Positions 51,110 to 64,000 of a DNA stretch of 64,000 bases are shown here, in pieces (the stretch's first letter is position 1; each line of letters begins with the position of its first letter). Source of the DNA: Ailanthus altissimus (Eukaryota > Streptophyta > Magnoliopsida > Sapindales > Simaroubaceae); contig OX327697.1 of assembly GCA_946807835.1 (NCBI GenBank), positions 22,826,001 through 22,890,000 on the forward strand, in the 5' to 3' direction. The notes beneath the pieces were generated by a model. The model was not told the DNA's origin and did not search any database. It saw only the letters and a program-made list of their open reading frames with translations. The translations under genes and the position numbers were made by a program.

Positions 51110-51740
51110 GTTAGTTTATAAGATGTAGTGATAAGAACTATCAGTCTACATCATAAACCAGGGTTTATGAGATGCAATGATAAGAGTTATCGGTCTGCAT
51201 TATAAACTGTGATCATTTTTATGTATTGGTAATCACAATGAGAGTCCTATTGGTGGGGGTTAGTTGTGTTTGCATAGAGATAAATGATTAATTGAGATTC
51301 ACTTTCTCATAAGATGAGGACCTAACTTAAAGAAAAATCTCTCTTAATCAGATTGAATAATATCACATTAGGAGATAGTGTTTTATTATTATCTATCTTG
51401 TCAATACGATATTAGACGGGTTACATTGGCCTTTTTCTAATATTGCTTTAGCGTGAGGGATTTGGTAGGTAGGGCTTAGACTATGGAGTTAAACATGAGA
51501 TGAGATAAATATATGCGAATGTATTACCCAATATTATTTTACCATGAAGGTAGTATTAGTAATATATATTTGATGATTGACATATTAATTTGGAATACAC
51601 TTATCTAATACTGCTTTAGCATAAGGATAAGGTGTATTTAGAATTAGTGATAAGAGTTGCATGAGATGTAATTGACAAGTATTGTCTACTTGTTGGGTTT
51701 ACAACAACCAATATTATTTTAGCATGAGGTTGGAGTAAAA
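51110..51740. repeat. Further repeated words in the Copia-D leader
   Basis: A near-duplicate pair of about 58 bp (GATGTAGTGATAAGAACTAT near 51122; GATGCAATGATAAGAGTTAT near 51171). A recurring AATATTRTTTTAGCATGAGG-like word appears near 51445, 51532, 51606 and 51710. Confidence 0.6.
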
Positions 51741-51929
51741 TGTCAATGGGATCTACTTCTCCTGTATAGTTTTAACAAGTTTGAATTATTGATATCATGT
51801 TTGAGATATTAGGGGGATTGTATAAAGCAGTAAGCGGGGCGTTATATAAACCCTTGTTATACTCATGATTTAAATTGTTCTAATTAGCGATTTAATAATA
51901 TTTTTTATTATGCTGACATTTTTTTTTTG

Positions 51930-54900
51930 TCTTATGAAGATCTGATTGCCTCAACAAACCCCTTGGTGCGCGTATTAGATGCACACCAACTCAAAGGCAT
52001 AAAAAATTACTCAAACTGACTTATGAATTTGAGAATTGTTCTTAATTCAGAAAATGTTGAATATGTTATCGATCAGAGATTGTCCAAAGGTGTTTCTGAT
52101 AGTGTCGCCTCAGAGGAGCTGGAGACATAACAAAAATGGTTGGATAATAATTTAAAAGTTGAATCATACATCCTTGCCTCTATGACTAGTGAACTGCAGC
52201 ATGAGCATGTCCATATAAATAATGCTAGTAGCATTATAATCCATTTGAATGAGATCTTTTGTGACTGACCCCAGGTTGAGATTTACAGGGTCGCCAAGGT
52301 GCACTTTCAAGCTAGATTGACCAAAGGCAGTCTAATGAGTCATCATGTCCTCAAGATGATTGGATTAATAGAGAGGCTTGAGACAATAGACATTTCTCTG
52401 AATCATAACTTGAGGAAATATCTTGATTCTCCGATCGTTGTCGGGGTTATTTCCACAGTTCATTATGAACTTCAATATAGGGATTAACCTCAACATATGT
52501 TGATCTTCATAATATGTCGAAGACAGCACATAAGGATATAACCAAAAGAGGCTCAACCTTATTTATTCAGGGTGTTTAATCTTCTGCTCCAAAGGCTTCA
52601 GAAAAATCTAAGGAGAAAATAAAGAATAAGGTAAGGTAGACACCAGGTAAAGGTCTTCAAAAGCAACATATATTCAAACCTTAACAGAAGAATAAGGGAA
52701 AAGGAAAGTATTTCTTTTGCTGCAAAGATGGGCATTGAAAGCGAAACTGCCCAAGTTATATTGCCATTGTAAAGAAGACTCTCTCAGATATATGCTTTAA
52801 TATTATTGACATTTCATTGGTATTTAATGCATATTTTGGCTGGGTATTGGATATCGCATGTCCTTCTCACACCTGCAGTATGTTGCAGAGACTAAGGGAG
52901 ACTATGATGCTACAACCAAAAGAGATAATGCTACGAGTGGAAAATGGTAATTTTCTCCAGGTTCAAGCTATTGGACATTTTGATGTACTTCTCCCTTATA
53001 ATAGAACAATTGTATTACATAATTGTTATTATGTGCCTAACATCATTAGACAGATTGTATCCCTTTCTGTACCTGATAGTAAAGGATATCGTATGTATAT
53101 TAAGAACAGTTCTCTATGTTTATATGATATAAATGATGTTTTGTTAGTTAAATGTCAGTTAATTAATGGGCACTATATTTTGGATACAACTAGAAATGTC
53201 ATAAATGTGCAAGCTAGTTCAAGTAACAAACGAAAATCGAAAACTTTAAATGATACGAAATTATGGCATATGAGATTAGGACACATAGGCGTGAGAAGCT
53301 TAACCCATCTGGTTAAGGATGGTCGGATACCCGATCTAACCATAGAGCCTTGTCCAATTTGTGAATCTTATATTCAAGAGAAGATGACCAAATTTTCATT
53401 TGTAGGTGTTAGACACCATGCCACTAATTTATTGGAACTAATATATAGTGATATAAGCAGTTCAATAAATCACGCTACAATGGGTAGGTTTCGATACTTT
53501 GTTACCTTTATTGATGATTTGTTATGATATGGGTACGTATTTCTTATGAAACATAATTCAAAAACTTTTAAAAAGTTTAAAGAGTTTCGACTAGAAGTAA
53601 AGAAATAAATCGGCATGTACGTCAAATGCCTTTGATCAAATCGAGACGGTGAGTACATGGGTAGTAAATTTTTGAATTATTTAAAGGAGAATGGAATTTT
53701 GGCTCAGTATAGTCCTCTAAGTAATCTACAATACAATGATGTTTTAGAGATGAGAAATCAGACTTTATTAGATATGGTCTTATCGATGATGAACTTTATC
53801 GATCTTCTAGAATACCTGTGGGTTATGCTCTAGACAAAGCTACTCATATATTGAACAGAGTACCATTAAAAGCTGTTCCAACCACTCCGTATGAGATATT
53901 GAGTGGAAGAAAACCAAAATTTTAAACATCTTGAGATTCGGGGTTGTCCTGCGTACGTAAAAGTTGAGTAGCAAGATAAACTTGCACCCAAGGGGTACAA
54001 ATACTGGTTCATTAGGTATCCCAAAAGTTCAATAGGATACCAATTCTATGATCTTAAGGAACGAAATATGTTCGTTGCTCGCAATGCTTCTCAGACTCAA
54101 TTGAGTAGTGTACCTTTAACATATTATCTACGTAAGTCTAAAAGAATATCCAAGCCACCTATTAGGTACTGTCAGATGCCTGAATGTGCACTTGGAGTTT
54201 TCTTAATAGAAGAAATGATCATTTGACTTATAAAGAGGCGATGTTAGACATCGATTTGAAAAAATGACAACAAGCCATGAAATCTGAAATTGACTCTATG
54301 CATTAGAATCAAGTCTAGGACTTGGTTGAGCTTCTTGAAGGAATAGTTCCTATAGGTTGTAAATGAGTTTACAAAAGAAAGCGAGGGTCAGATGGGAAGG
54401 TGAAAACTTAAAGGCCTGACTAGTGACAAAATGTTATACTCAATGATTTAGGATCAATTATGAGGAGACCTTTGCGCTAGTAGCGATGTTAAAGTCAATT
54501 CGGATTTTATTAGATATTGCAGTATATTATAACTTTGAGATTTAACATATGGATATAAAGACAGCGTTCCTATATTGATACCTCAAGGAAAAGATATTCA
54601 TGGAATAACCTAAGGTTTTATGTTCAGCCAAACTTATGGTCTAGTGTGCAGACTGAAGAAGTCCATTTATGGACTTAAGCACGCATCCTGAATCTGGAAT
54701 CATTATTTTAATGAGGTAATCAGAGGGTTTATTTAACAAAGAAGAAACATATGTGTATAGAGAGGTCAGTGGAAGCATGATGGTCTTCTTAGTACTTTAT
54801 GTCGATGACATACTAATCATAAGGAATAATATTGGTATGCTAAAATCCGTCAAGAGCTACTAAGTAAGAACTTTTCTATGAAAGACTTGGGAGAGACTTT

Positions 54901-55785
54901 CTATATACTGGATATAAAGCTTTATAGAGATAGAGCTAGGAAGATAATATGACTTTCCCAGTCATCATACATTGATAGCATCTTGGAACGATGCAATTTC
55001 ATTAATTGTAAGACAGTTAACGTACCTTTCAGACATGGTGTTCTTCTTTCGAGGAGAATGTCTTTTCAGACGGAATATGAAAAAGCTAGAATGTCTAACA
55101 TACCATATGCATCAATTGTGGGGAGCTTGATGTATGTTATGATGTACACGAGACTGACATTAGTATTTTATAAGTGTTACAAGTTAGTACCAATCTGATC
55201 CAGGTGATAGCCATTGGATAACAGTCAAACATATCTTGAAATACCTTAATGGTACGAATGATAAGTTTCTCATTTATGGAGATAATGATTTATTTACAAG
55301 TGAGAAAATACACAGATTTAAACTTTCAGTCTGACCTAGATGATAAAAAGTTTATATCTGAGTATGTGTTTACTCTCAATGGCGCTACAGTGAGCTGAAA
55401 AAGCACCAAGCAGAGGTTCACAGTTGATTCTACCATAGAGGCAAAATACATAGCCGCCTCAGAAGCAGCGAAAGAAACATTGTGAATTTGAAAGTTTTTC
55501 ATTGAGCTTAGAATAGTTTCAAGTTTATCGAATCATATCTCATTATTTTGCGACAATAACAAGGCCATAGCACAAGCCAAAGAGCCAAGAGCACACCAGA
55601 GATCTAAATATGTGAAGTGGAAGTACCACATAATTAGAGAGATCTTAGCTAGATGCGATGTAATTATTTGTAGAATATATTCTGTAAATAATGTAACAAA
55701 TCCACTTACTAAAACCTTAACTCCAAAAGTGTTTGAGAAATACATAGAGTCTATGGGTATTAGATACAACTACGAATGGTATTAG
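51930..55785 (+). pseudogene. Copia-D gag-pol remnants
   Basis: Gag: ASTNPLVRVLDAHQLKG, LRIVLNSENVEYVIDQ and SHHVLKMIGLIERLET. CCHC knuckle FCCKDGH then KRNC, with the intervening Trp changed to stop. GAG-pre-integrase is LWHMRLGHIG with CPICES; integrase shows IYSDISSS and FVTFIDDL. RT has VLYVDDILI; RNase H shows STIEAKYIAASEAAKETL and FCDNNKAIAQAKEPRAHQRS. The longest uninterrupted piece is 52817-53527 (protease to early integrase). The protease active-site context reads DIACPSHTC, so the expected DSG is gone. Dozens of stops and shifts rule out function. Confidence 0.85.
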
Positions 55786-55799
55786 AGTAAGTGGGAGAT

Positions 55800-57455
55800 T
55801 GTTATGGTTGATGCTTACGTGTCATTCTTATTTGTATGAATATTTGATATTTATACAATGTATATTTTATTAAATCACTGATTACTTTTTAACACATGGT
55901 ACAATACTTGTAATGTTATAAATATTATATGATCTGAAAGAGTTCATATCTAGTCAAAAAAAGTTAGATCAGGGTTAAGAGTTAGCAATATTGAGAATTA
56001 TAATTGTTAAGAGTTAGCAGGCTGTAAGAATTAGTAAAATCCAAGGAGTTGTAGCCTTGTCTGTAATTGGACAAAGACCTAAGAGTATACTAGTAATGAT
56101 ATAGTTGCAAGAGTTACAATTTAGTGTTAAGAAATGTCATTACACAAATATATTCTCAAACATTAAGTTCTTGATCTATTTTCACCGATGCAGGTCTGTC
56201 GGTGAATACCTTATCATATAGATCAGTATATATTTATATCTGTATGATACAGATGGTTATTCCTAACTGACTATGAGCTTAGAACTTGTATCGGCATGCA
56301 GGTATTCAGTCAGGACTGGATACGGAATAGACTCACGAGGACCCCAATAGACATCCTATGTAAGCCGTCAATGAAAGGTCTTCTCGAGTTAAGTAATATG
56401 CATGGTCCTTTGACCTGGTGAGCTTGTGAGTGATATACTATACTTAGGTTCTACAGATGTCACAGACATTTTATAGTCTGACCGCTGCGTGTCGCTGGGT
56501 ATGATCTGATGCTTATGGAGTTTTACGCATGGTATGGTCTGATGCTCATGGAGTTCGGTGTACGTAGATATGGAATTCGTCAGCTTACATAAGAAGTTAT
56601 ATATTTAGATGCTTTGAGATTGTATCTCAGAAATTCTTATGACCATAAGCAATTAACCCGAGAAATAAGTTTCTCATAGGGTAGAACAATATAACAAATG
56701 TGTTTGCATATATTATTCGGTGAGATACAAATCTAGAGATAGATTCATGGATCCGTTTATGGAGATTTGACGGTGCTGATCTATGTTCCTGCATATCTAG
56801 GATATAAATGACGGAATGACTATACGTATGCGTTGTGACCTCAGCTTATATGGTCCAACTTGTATGGTCATAACGCGCTGATTTGTAATATCTGTGATGT
56901 GTGCATGGGGCATCATTCACGGACTCATAGAATAGTTCCATTTAATGAAGTAGGCGTGGGCCTAGGGTATCGTGCAATACGAAGTGTACTTATTGTACAC
57001 TAAAACAACGTATTAAATTGAATTCTTCAATTCAGTAATTTTCAGCATGATCACTAAATGTATGTGTATTTATATTTAAATATTAAATATATTAATTAAT
57101 TAATAATTATTATTTATTAATTATATATAAACATATGAGATATTGTGAGCCATTAATTAAATTTACTATATGGTGAAATTTATTAGAGTTATACTTAATA
57201 ATTATGCAAAAAAAAATAATATAATAATTTTATATAATAATTATATAATTATTAAATAATTAAAATATTTTATTATTATATAATAAAATAAATTATTTAA
57301 TTATAATATTAATATATATATATATATTTGATGGCCAAGTATATATATAATATTATTATTTAATATAATACTAATATATCTATGTGGGTAAGTGCATATA
57401 AATTTAATGTTATTATATTATATATTAGTTGTATATTTAGATGAGAGAGATGATT
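55800..57455 (+). repeat. Copia-D right LTR, truncated
   Basis: Starts TGTTATGGTTGATGC and aligns with the left LTR up to about 57455. It carries an extra 40-bp duplication near 56500-56560 (TATGATCTGATGCTTATGGAG, then TATGGTCTGATGCTCATGGAG) not present in the left LTR. Confidence 0.75.
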
Positions 57456-59760
57456 TGGAAGGATTCGACGTTAATAGTAGAAGATTACTTGTAAAAGTAA
57501 TAGATAGCAATAGGGTTATCTCAGATGGAGATCGATTTATGTTTGATCATTTTAATTATTTATTATCAATCTTTTTTTGTAATTTTTTTTATGTGGCTGT
57601 AAAGTTGTTTTATTTTTTAAAATGAAATTAATATTTTCCGCTTTAAAAAAGAATAAAATTTTCAACAATTTTTTTCCCGCCCTATCTTTTCTCCTCAACA
57701 AAATTTTCAACGTTCAATTAATTTTACACGAAAATTCACATATAAAATATATAAAGGGATGACTCAACAATAAATGAAGAAATATATGATTTATTGTCAA
57801 CACTTCACATATTATTAAATTGATATACGATTCAAATTTTGTATATCAACTATGTCACTATTTAATAGTTATTATTTGACAGGTATTCATCGCTCTTTTA
57901 ACTTTTATATATGTAATAATTATACAGCACTTATCAATAATATACATATCAAATATTACATTAATTAAAATACAAATTTTTATATTTTGATTATGTAAAT
58001 ATAATATTATTTTTTTAAATTATGAGTTTATTTTAAATACAAAGCCCAATTAATCATATCATAAATATGAAAGAATATAGAGTAACAGTAATAAATTATT
58101 TCGCTAAACTTCTTCGAATTAATAGAATTATGAGTGTATTAATTGGCATGAAGAAATGTTTATGGCAATTTCATTTAATAAAGGACTTACAATTGATCTT
58201 CCTTGATTTTCGGATCTACAAGTTAGATAAAAAATTTGTTTAAAGAAAGACATGAATTTCATATTCTAGATCAAGTCAATAAATTTTAATTGAATCAATG
58301 TTATATGAAAAAAAAAGAACAAAAACAATATCATGGTGAAATTAAATATTATTTATCAAAAGTTATTTGACTTTCTTTTTGAATAAAAAAATTAGTAGAC
58401 TGAAACAATTAATTGCCTTTCGATCTTATAATAATTATGCTGATTTGATTCCATTTTTATATGGGCCAAGTTATACTTCTAGCATTGTATTGGTATACAT
58501 GGAGAGGTAAGAGAAATGTTTCGATATTTTGAGATTTTGTGTCCCCTCCCCTTGTAGTTGAGTAAATTTCTCTTAATTTTAATTAGGAACGGTATTTTTT
58601 TTTTGTTTTGATTTTTTTAGATGGAATTGAATTGAAACTGAGTCGATAAATTTTAAAAAATTAGAATCAATCAATTCAAATATATAAAATTGAATTGAAC
58701 TGAATTAAAATTAAATCGATCAATTTAAAAAAATTGAAATCAATTTGAACCAAATAGGTTCAGTTTAATTCAGTTTAAATTTTAATTTTTTTGAAACCGT
58801 TAAATTTTTTTCTTTATTTTAAATCAAATTAAATCGAATCAAAATTAAATTGAAATTAAACAGATCAATTTAATTTTAATACTTTTCGGTTGATTCTAAA
58901 TAAAATAAACTAATTTTTAAATCAAACCGAAGCAAATAAAAAAAATACAATTCAATTCAATTTTCAGTGAACCGAACTAGCCCAACTTTAATTCTAAGAG
59001 AGAAAATTCAATTAAACTAAACTGTCACAAATAGATACAATATTAGTAAGTTTTGGTGGTCATTTGAGAGTAAATATTAATAAATTTGTAACATAATATT
59101 AAAAAAAATTAAAATAAAAAAGTGCTTTTTGATTTAAATATGATTGTGCATTGCAACAGGGAAATCGGCCGGCCATGGCCAATTGCCAATTGGTGGTGTT
59201 GTTTATTTGAAGTAAAAAGACGTGTGTACCTTACCTGGCTCTAGTACTAGTAGTAGTAGTACATGAACATGTCTGGATCTCCAATATCAATAGAATATGT
59301 TAAAGAGGGAGATTATTTAATATTCGAAGCCCCCCTCTTAATCGGGAATTTGTCGTTTTTGACCGGATTTTTAAAGTTAAATTCGGCCAAAATACTTTAA
59401 AATATATTAACCAAATCCCTTCAATTGTGCCCATTTTGTCTTCAATACTTTCAACTCAATTTTTTTTAAAAACTCTCTCAAGCTCTCTTGATTTTCTAAG
59501 ATTTGTGTCTAAAATTTATAAATCGACTTTAAATATTATATATTTTTAAAAATTTAAACAAAAATATTATTATAGAGTTAAAAAAATTAAAATTAAACAA
59601 AAATTAATAAACTTTTATCCTAAATTTAATTTTATGTGTTTTAAAGTTATTTTTATATATAATTATTAGAAATGTATAAATATAATATTCGTAATATGTA
59701 AAATAAGTTAAAAATGTGTGTAAAGGGTAAACAATGACCTAAAAATAGCTGAAAATTATA
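57456..59760. other. AT-rich spacer with a degenerate AATTGAATTGAA-rich block
   Basis: No gene recognised. A block at about 58600-58985 consists of AATTGAATTGAA/TTCAATTCAATT-type words in both orientations, with roughly mirrored ends, probably an old MITE. Elsewhere very AT-rich. From about 59340 (GGGAATTTGTCGTTTTTGACC) the sequence could be the left part of the element carrying the Ulp1-like gene. Confidence 0.4.
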
Positions 59761-59879
59761 GATTCTAACCATTTTTTACCACTGTCGGAGAAGCTACGCG
59801 TCGTCATAATGTCTACGCGTGGGGGAGCATGGCTTCACATGCCTGGAGCGTGTGGCCACGTGCCGCGCTAGTTGTTGTG

Positions 59880-60060
59880 CGGCTTGTGGTGCCCATGTTA
59901 GTGTAACACACGTGCCACACACTGACACGCGCGCCACAAGCTAGCTGTTGCTCGTCCGTCACACGCAGCACTAGTTGTTATGTTAGTGTGACACACGTGC
60001 CACACACTAATGCGCGCACCACAAGCTAGCTATTGCTCGCGTGTCACGTCGGCATGCGCA
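59880..60060. repeat. 85-bp GC-rich tandem repeat upstream of the Ulp1-like relic
   Basis: Two copies at a spacing of 85 bp (from 59895 and 59980), each beginning ATGTTAGTGTRACACACGTG and containing CCACAAGCTAGCTRTTGCTCG. They are embedded in a 300-bp GC-rich island rich in CACGTG/GCGCGC words, in a region otherwise over 70% AT. Confidence 0.85.
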
Positions 60061-60309
60061 ACACGTTGCCACGTAAGGCCACGAGAAGGCATCACGTGGC
60101 ATTTTAATTTTTTTTTAATTTTAATTTATTTATTTATTAAAAATATATTAAAATTGTGACTAGATTTAGTTATTATTCTAATTTTTTTAATCATTATTAT
60201 ATTTTTTTTGTTACATGAAAATTTTTTAATAACTTTTTAAATTAGTAATTATTTTTAATTTTTAGTAATTATTTGAATTATCTCATAATTAGTTATATGC
60301 TAATATTTT

Positions 60310-63260
60310 TTTTGTTAGGAAGGAGAATGTCTCAAAGAACTATATAATTCCCGAAATAAATTATATTGATTGACTATAACTATTTATTCGAAGTTATGGG
60401 CTATTAAAAAATAGAATAGAATTTGACTTCAAGACATATTGAAATATTTACAACAATGTATTTTGGCCATTTTTGGATGTACATGATATTATATTCTCAG
60501 GTATTTTAGTACATAAGGTTTTATTAAGATGCGTATATACCAAAAATTTACATGAAAAATTGTGGTTTTATACAAGCAACAAGCATATTAGATTCTCTCG
60601 TCTAGAGTTTTATTTGATTACTACTTTGAGGATGGAGAATTGTCCGTTATTAAGTGGGTTGGATAGTAGACTTTGGGATAAACACATTAGTGGTAGAAAT
60701 GAGTTGACCTATAAGGATTTAGATCTGTGATTTAAAAGCATTACATTTGACGATGACATAGATGCAGTAAAATGTGTTTATTTTATGTGTTTCATAAATT
60801 GTCGATGCCACATGATTGGAATAGAGCCCTTCAATATTTTGTACTTCGCCTCATAAATAATCTAAATGAGTTTAAGTCTATCCTTAGAACACGATTGCAT
60901 GGACTATACTTTACCATAACTTAATCACAGCCTCAATTAAAAAGTTATTGAAAGTCAGAAAAAGGTGGGTACTCTTAATAGGAAAGTATACAACCTATAC
61001 GCATTTGGTCAGGCATTTTTAGTGAGTAATTATTTTCTTTTCAATTCATTATCATATTGAGATGCAGAAAAAATTACTCTTTTGATTTTACATTAAATAA
61101 AAGAATAGTATTTGTTTTTTAGATTGTTAAGTTTTTTTTTATTGTCTCAAGTGTGGATCTATGAGACGATCCCAAGATGTGGGGACATATTTGTGTGCAA
61201 GAATGGTGACATTTTTCTACGTCTTCTAAATTGGTTTAGTACAGGCACTACATTATACGAAGATGTCATAAACGTTCTCTTCGATGGTGTTGCAGTATAT
61301 TTTTACATTCAACGAAAAATATATATAATTTCTTTATAAAATTTGTTATTTTTTCTAGTAATGACGAATAAATTCAAAATTTTATGCAGGCTTTGGAAGT
61401 ACAGAGAAAGTTAGTACCCCATAAACATAAGAAGAATACGGACTATCGTGTGGTGGCAAAATTGAGCATTCCATCGCAAAAATGGGGAAGGACTCTTAAG
61501 TTGGAGAAAATTGAGATTCTGATCGCCCAATTCACCGATAATATTCAACTTGAGTACAAATTCCACGCCTCGTCAGTGACTGAATCAACAGTATAATAAA
61601 TTAATCTTTTTCCAGGAATTCACTCACTACTATATATTGTTGATGAGTATTAGATTGTGAAGATTGATTATAATCACTTATGTATATAGTTTGAGCCCGG
61701 CACGTCATCATTGCTGTATCATGTCCTGGAAAAGAGGATGGATGATCTTTTAACAGAACTATTTAACAAGATTGATAAGGTTACTCAAAACTTTCAACCA
61801 AGATTGGTAGTGTTGGCTCACAAATTCAGAGTAGGATGGATAAGGGTAAATAAGAGATCTTGCATCAGATATCTTTCTTGATGCAATAGTTAAAGCCATC
61901 CAAGATCTCTGAGGATGCAGGGAAGACTATGATACATTTTGAACCTAAATTTAATTGGATACAAAATTTAACAAATCAATACATTAATTGGTGTTGTTTA
62001 GTTTTACGGCATCGAATTCATGGCCGCTGACTTTTAGGCGTACATATCTGCAAGCGAATTTCAGCATCAGCCCATGGCAATAGACATACAACACGTAGCT
62101 GATAACCTTACAAGTGTAAAAGCTATACCCGCTGCATTGGTTCAAAGGATAAGCAGGTATGGACACCACTACAAGAAGGCACAAGCTCAAAGCAGTCCTT
62201 ATACCAATCCGTTAAAAAAGCCCGTGAAAAATAAACTTGTGAAATCAGAAGTAGAACATACAATTGACGTAAACGGGCAACTTATTCCTATTGTTCAAGA
62301 ACAATTTAATGACATGTTGGATTGGATAATTAAAAATGACCTAACGTAGCATGTTCATTTACATGGACTGGATACTAGCTGCACATGGTTTAACGACTAT
62401 TGCTCCACTGGTTTGATGATACGGTGAGAACTTTTATTTGTATATTTTTGTGAGTTTTTTAACAGTATCAAAACTTATACATATTATTTGTTTTGATATA
62501 TATTTTATCGCGGTTTTGCAGCATATAAATGAGTATTTAAAGGTTTTGCATACACGACAAAGGATGTGTTTCGACATGTACTTACAAGAATGCACAACTG
62601 CAAATGCATATTTTTACGTGAGCTATTTTTTACCCGTCTATTATGCACATAACATTATAATACCATTGATTAACTATTAATAAGTTTAACGTCGTATATA
62701 TTTGTCTTTAAAAGTACATTAAACAAATGTGACAAATGTCTTTCACCGACAATTCTCCATCTAACGACTAATAGGTCGAATTGTTGTTGGCATATGCACT
62801 CGGAACAAATACCGATTTACTTGGTGCTAAACCGTAGGCATCGGTCAATAAGGTAGTGAAAGTACAGTAATAACTTTTTATTATTATTAAATACAATAAG
62901 TTTAAAATAATACAATAATAGTTTTTATAGGTATATATCCCGTTGAATATCAATCAAGAATATTGGTTTGCAACAAATGTTGACTTTGTTCAGAGGGGGA
63001 TTATTCTATATGATTTCAGTGTGAACGCCACTCCGACAAGGCCATTCTCAAATTTATGGAATCTCTGCGTGTTCCTATGCCTTATTGCCCTTAGATATAT
63101 AGATTTTATAGTTAAGGGGAATACAAAATCCAAATTTATTCTGTCGGCCAATCATTTGTTTGTAGGATAATATGCCTCAACAGGTGGTCTAGAGTGGGGA
63201 TTATGGTGCATTTGTCTGTATGTTATTAAGTATCTTATGTTAGATTGACTATTTGACTTC
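60310..63260 (+). pseudogene. Decayed DUF1985/Ulp1 (C48) protease gene of MULE type
   Basis: Plant MULEs of the KI/Kaonashi type carry a DUF1985 domain joined to a SUMO-protease (Ulp1, C48) domain. Recognisable pieces in order: RHIEIFTTMYFGHF (about 60440); FSGILVHKVLLR, LWFYTSNKHIRFSRLEFYLI and LSGLDSRLWDKHISG (60473-60730, DUF1985); QVWIYETIPRCGD (61150), typical of the same family; VQEQFNDMLDWI and HINEYLKVLHTRQRMCFDMY (62300-62590). The C48 core is INQEYWFATNVDFVQRGIIL (62946) and PQQVV, stop, SGDYGAFVCML (about 63175). The His expected where the core reads EYW is Tyr, and the nucleophile Cys of the usual SGDCG block is Tyr (SGDYG). With many stops between blocks it is inactive. The transposase half was not found in the window. 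Confidence 0.75.
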
Positions 63261-64000
63261 TTCCTTTATAATGGTACCTTTTATAGACAAAAGATAGTTG
63301 TTGATTTTGGACCACTGTAGAATCTGCTTATAGATGTTTAATATTATATTTGTTATATGTGCATTTGTGTTATATTATTATTTTGATGTTTGCGTGTTGA
63401 GTGGATGTGTGTAGAGGTGATATATAATTGTATAGAAGTGTGTTTTTCTAATATGCAGGTTTGAGAATGTCTATATAATAGGGGAGATTCTGCCCAAATT
63501 TCATTAAAATATCAAACATCCCATATCTACAACTTACAATTTTGGCACATGTATAGATATTTTAATAACTTATTCATAATTAAAAAATTTTAACATCAAC
63601 ATTAATTTAAGTACGTAATAAAAAGTGTAAGTCCATTACAAAATAAGTGTATTATGAAATAAGTGCGTTACGAAACTCGACACTCTAACACAAAGTAGCA
63701 TAATTAAAAAATGATATGTAATAACCCTTAATACGATAAAATCTTTATACAGAATTATACCTCAGGATCCAACTCATTTCCTCAATCTCACACCTGTCTA
63801 AAACCAAAGAAAAAAAATAGCCTTATATTATAATGAAATTAAAAATAAAATATCAATAAGAAAGTTTTATAAACAAACATACATCACCTACTATGTAAAG
63901 TGACAAGGTTTCAACACGTCTATTTATTATGTCCATGTTATCTACGACTATAAATATTCTTTGATGGTTCTTCCCATTGAGATAAAATTTTATTCGTTTG
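63261..64000. other. AT-rich right edge
   Basis: Nothing coding recognised. The terminus of the Ulp1-bearing element may lie here or beyond the window. Confidence 0.4.

Larger units (their letters stand above)
48450..57455 (+). mobile_element. Copia-D: old Ty1/copia element with very long LTRs
   Basis: Left LTR 48450-50613 (2,164 bp) ends CGCAACA next to a decayed primer-binding site TGGTATCAAAATC (from 50616). The polypurine tract AAGTGGGAGAT precedes the right LTR at 55800. The right LTR matches the left for about 1.65 kb and then similarity stops near GATGAGAGAGA (about 57455), so the right end is truncated or replaced. The interior is heavily mutated copia gag-pol, preceded by a 1.3-kb leader with repeats. 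No target duplication can be assigned. Confidence 0.82.

Noticed and set aside
63480..63540. Possible right terminus of the Ulp1-bearing element
   Set aside because: The similarity to 59340-59410 is short and in direct, not inverted, orientation.

Overview
This is a stretch of eudicot nuclear DNA, probably from a rosid. Genes are split by short AT-rich GT-AG introns, spacers are AT-rich, and both the host genes and the transposons are of plant type. Four host loci are recognisable: a partial Myb/telobox (TRF-like) gene at the left edge (+), an intronless DREB2F-type AP2 transcription factor (+), a 15-exon SMUBP-2/IGHMBP2-like SF1 helicase (-) and a 14-exon ExAD-type GT47 glycosyltransferase (-). 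Between the last two lies a decayed adenylosuccinate synthetase locus (-). I rebuilt the exon structures by hand; the helicase (1,944 nt, 648 codons with stop) and ExAD (2,382 nt, 794 codons with stop) both splice into clean frames.

The order DREB2F, ADSS, ExAD matches, from memory, the Arabidopsis block At3g57600, At3g57610, At3g57630, so this looks like a conserved ancestral segment expanded by transposons. ADSS, the normally essential purine enzyme gene in that block, is broken here. A chromovirus-type LTR element sits in its first coding exon, the transit-peptide frame is shifted, and several invariant active-site positions are substituted.

Transposons fill most of the rest. Copia-A (14124-19068) has matching 5-bp target duplications and sits inside an older RNase H-like (RVT_3) coding fragment. 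Ty3/gypsy-B (24768-28354, minus) is an internally deleted, non-autonomous chromovirus. A 974-bp almost fully palindromic Mutator-like element with a perfect 9-bp target duplication lies at 28884-29857. Copia-C (31374-36578) is degenerate. Copia-D (48450 to about 57455) is old and has an unusually long 2.16-kb LTR, a GC-rich repetitive leader and a truncated right LTR. One ExAD intron holds a 101-bp hAT MITE with a perfect 8-bp target duplication and a tRNA-type SINE with a 17-bp near-perfect target duplication. The right end (60.3-63.3 kb) is a decayed DUF1985/Ulp1-protease gene of the kind carried by plant MULEs, preceded by an 85-bp GC-rich tandem repeat.

No tRNA, rRNA, CRISPR or organellar sequence was seen. 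I found no convincing new multi-gene system. The most notable items are the ADSS decay at a syntenic position, the giant palindromic MULE, the nested insertions, and the tandem or hairpin structures inside the retroelements.
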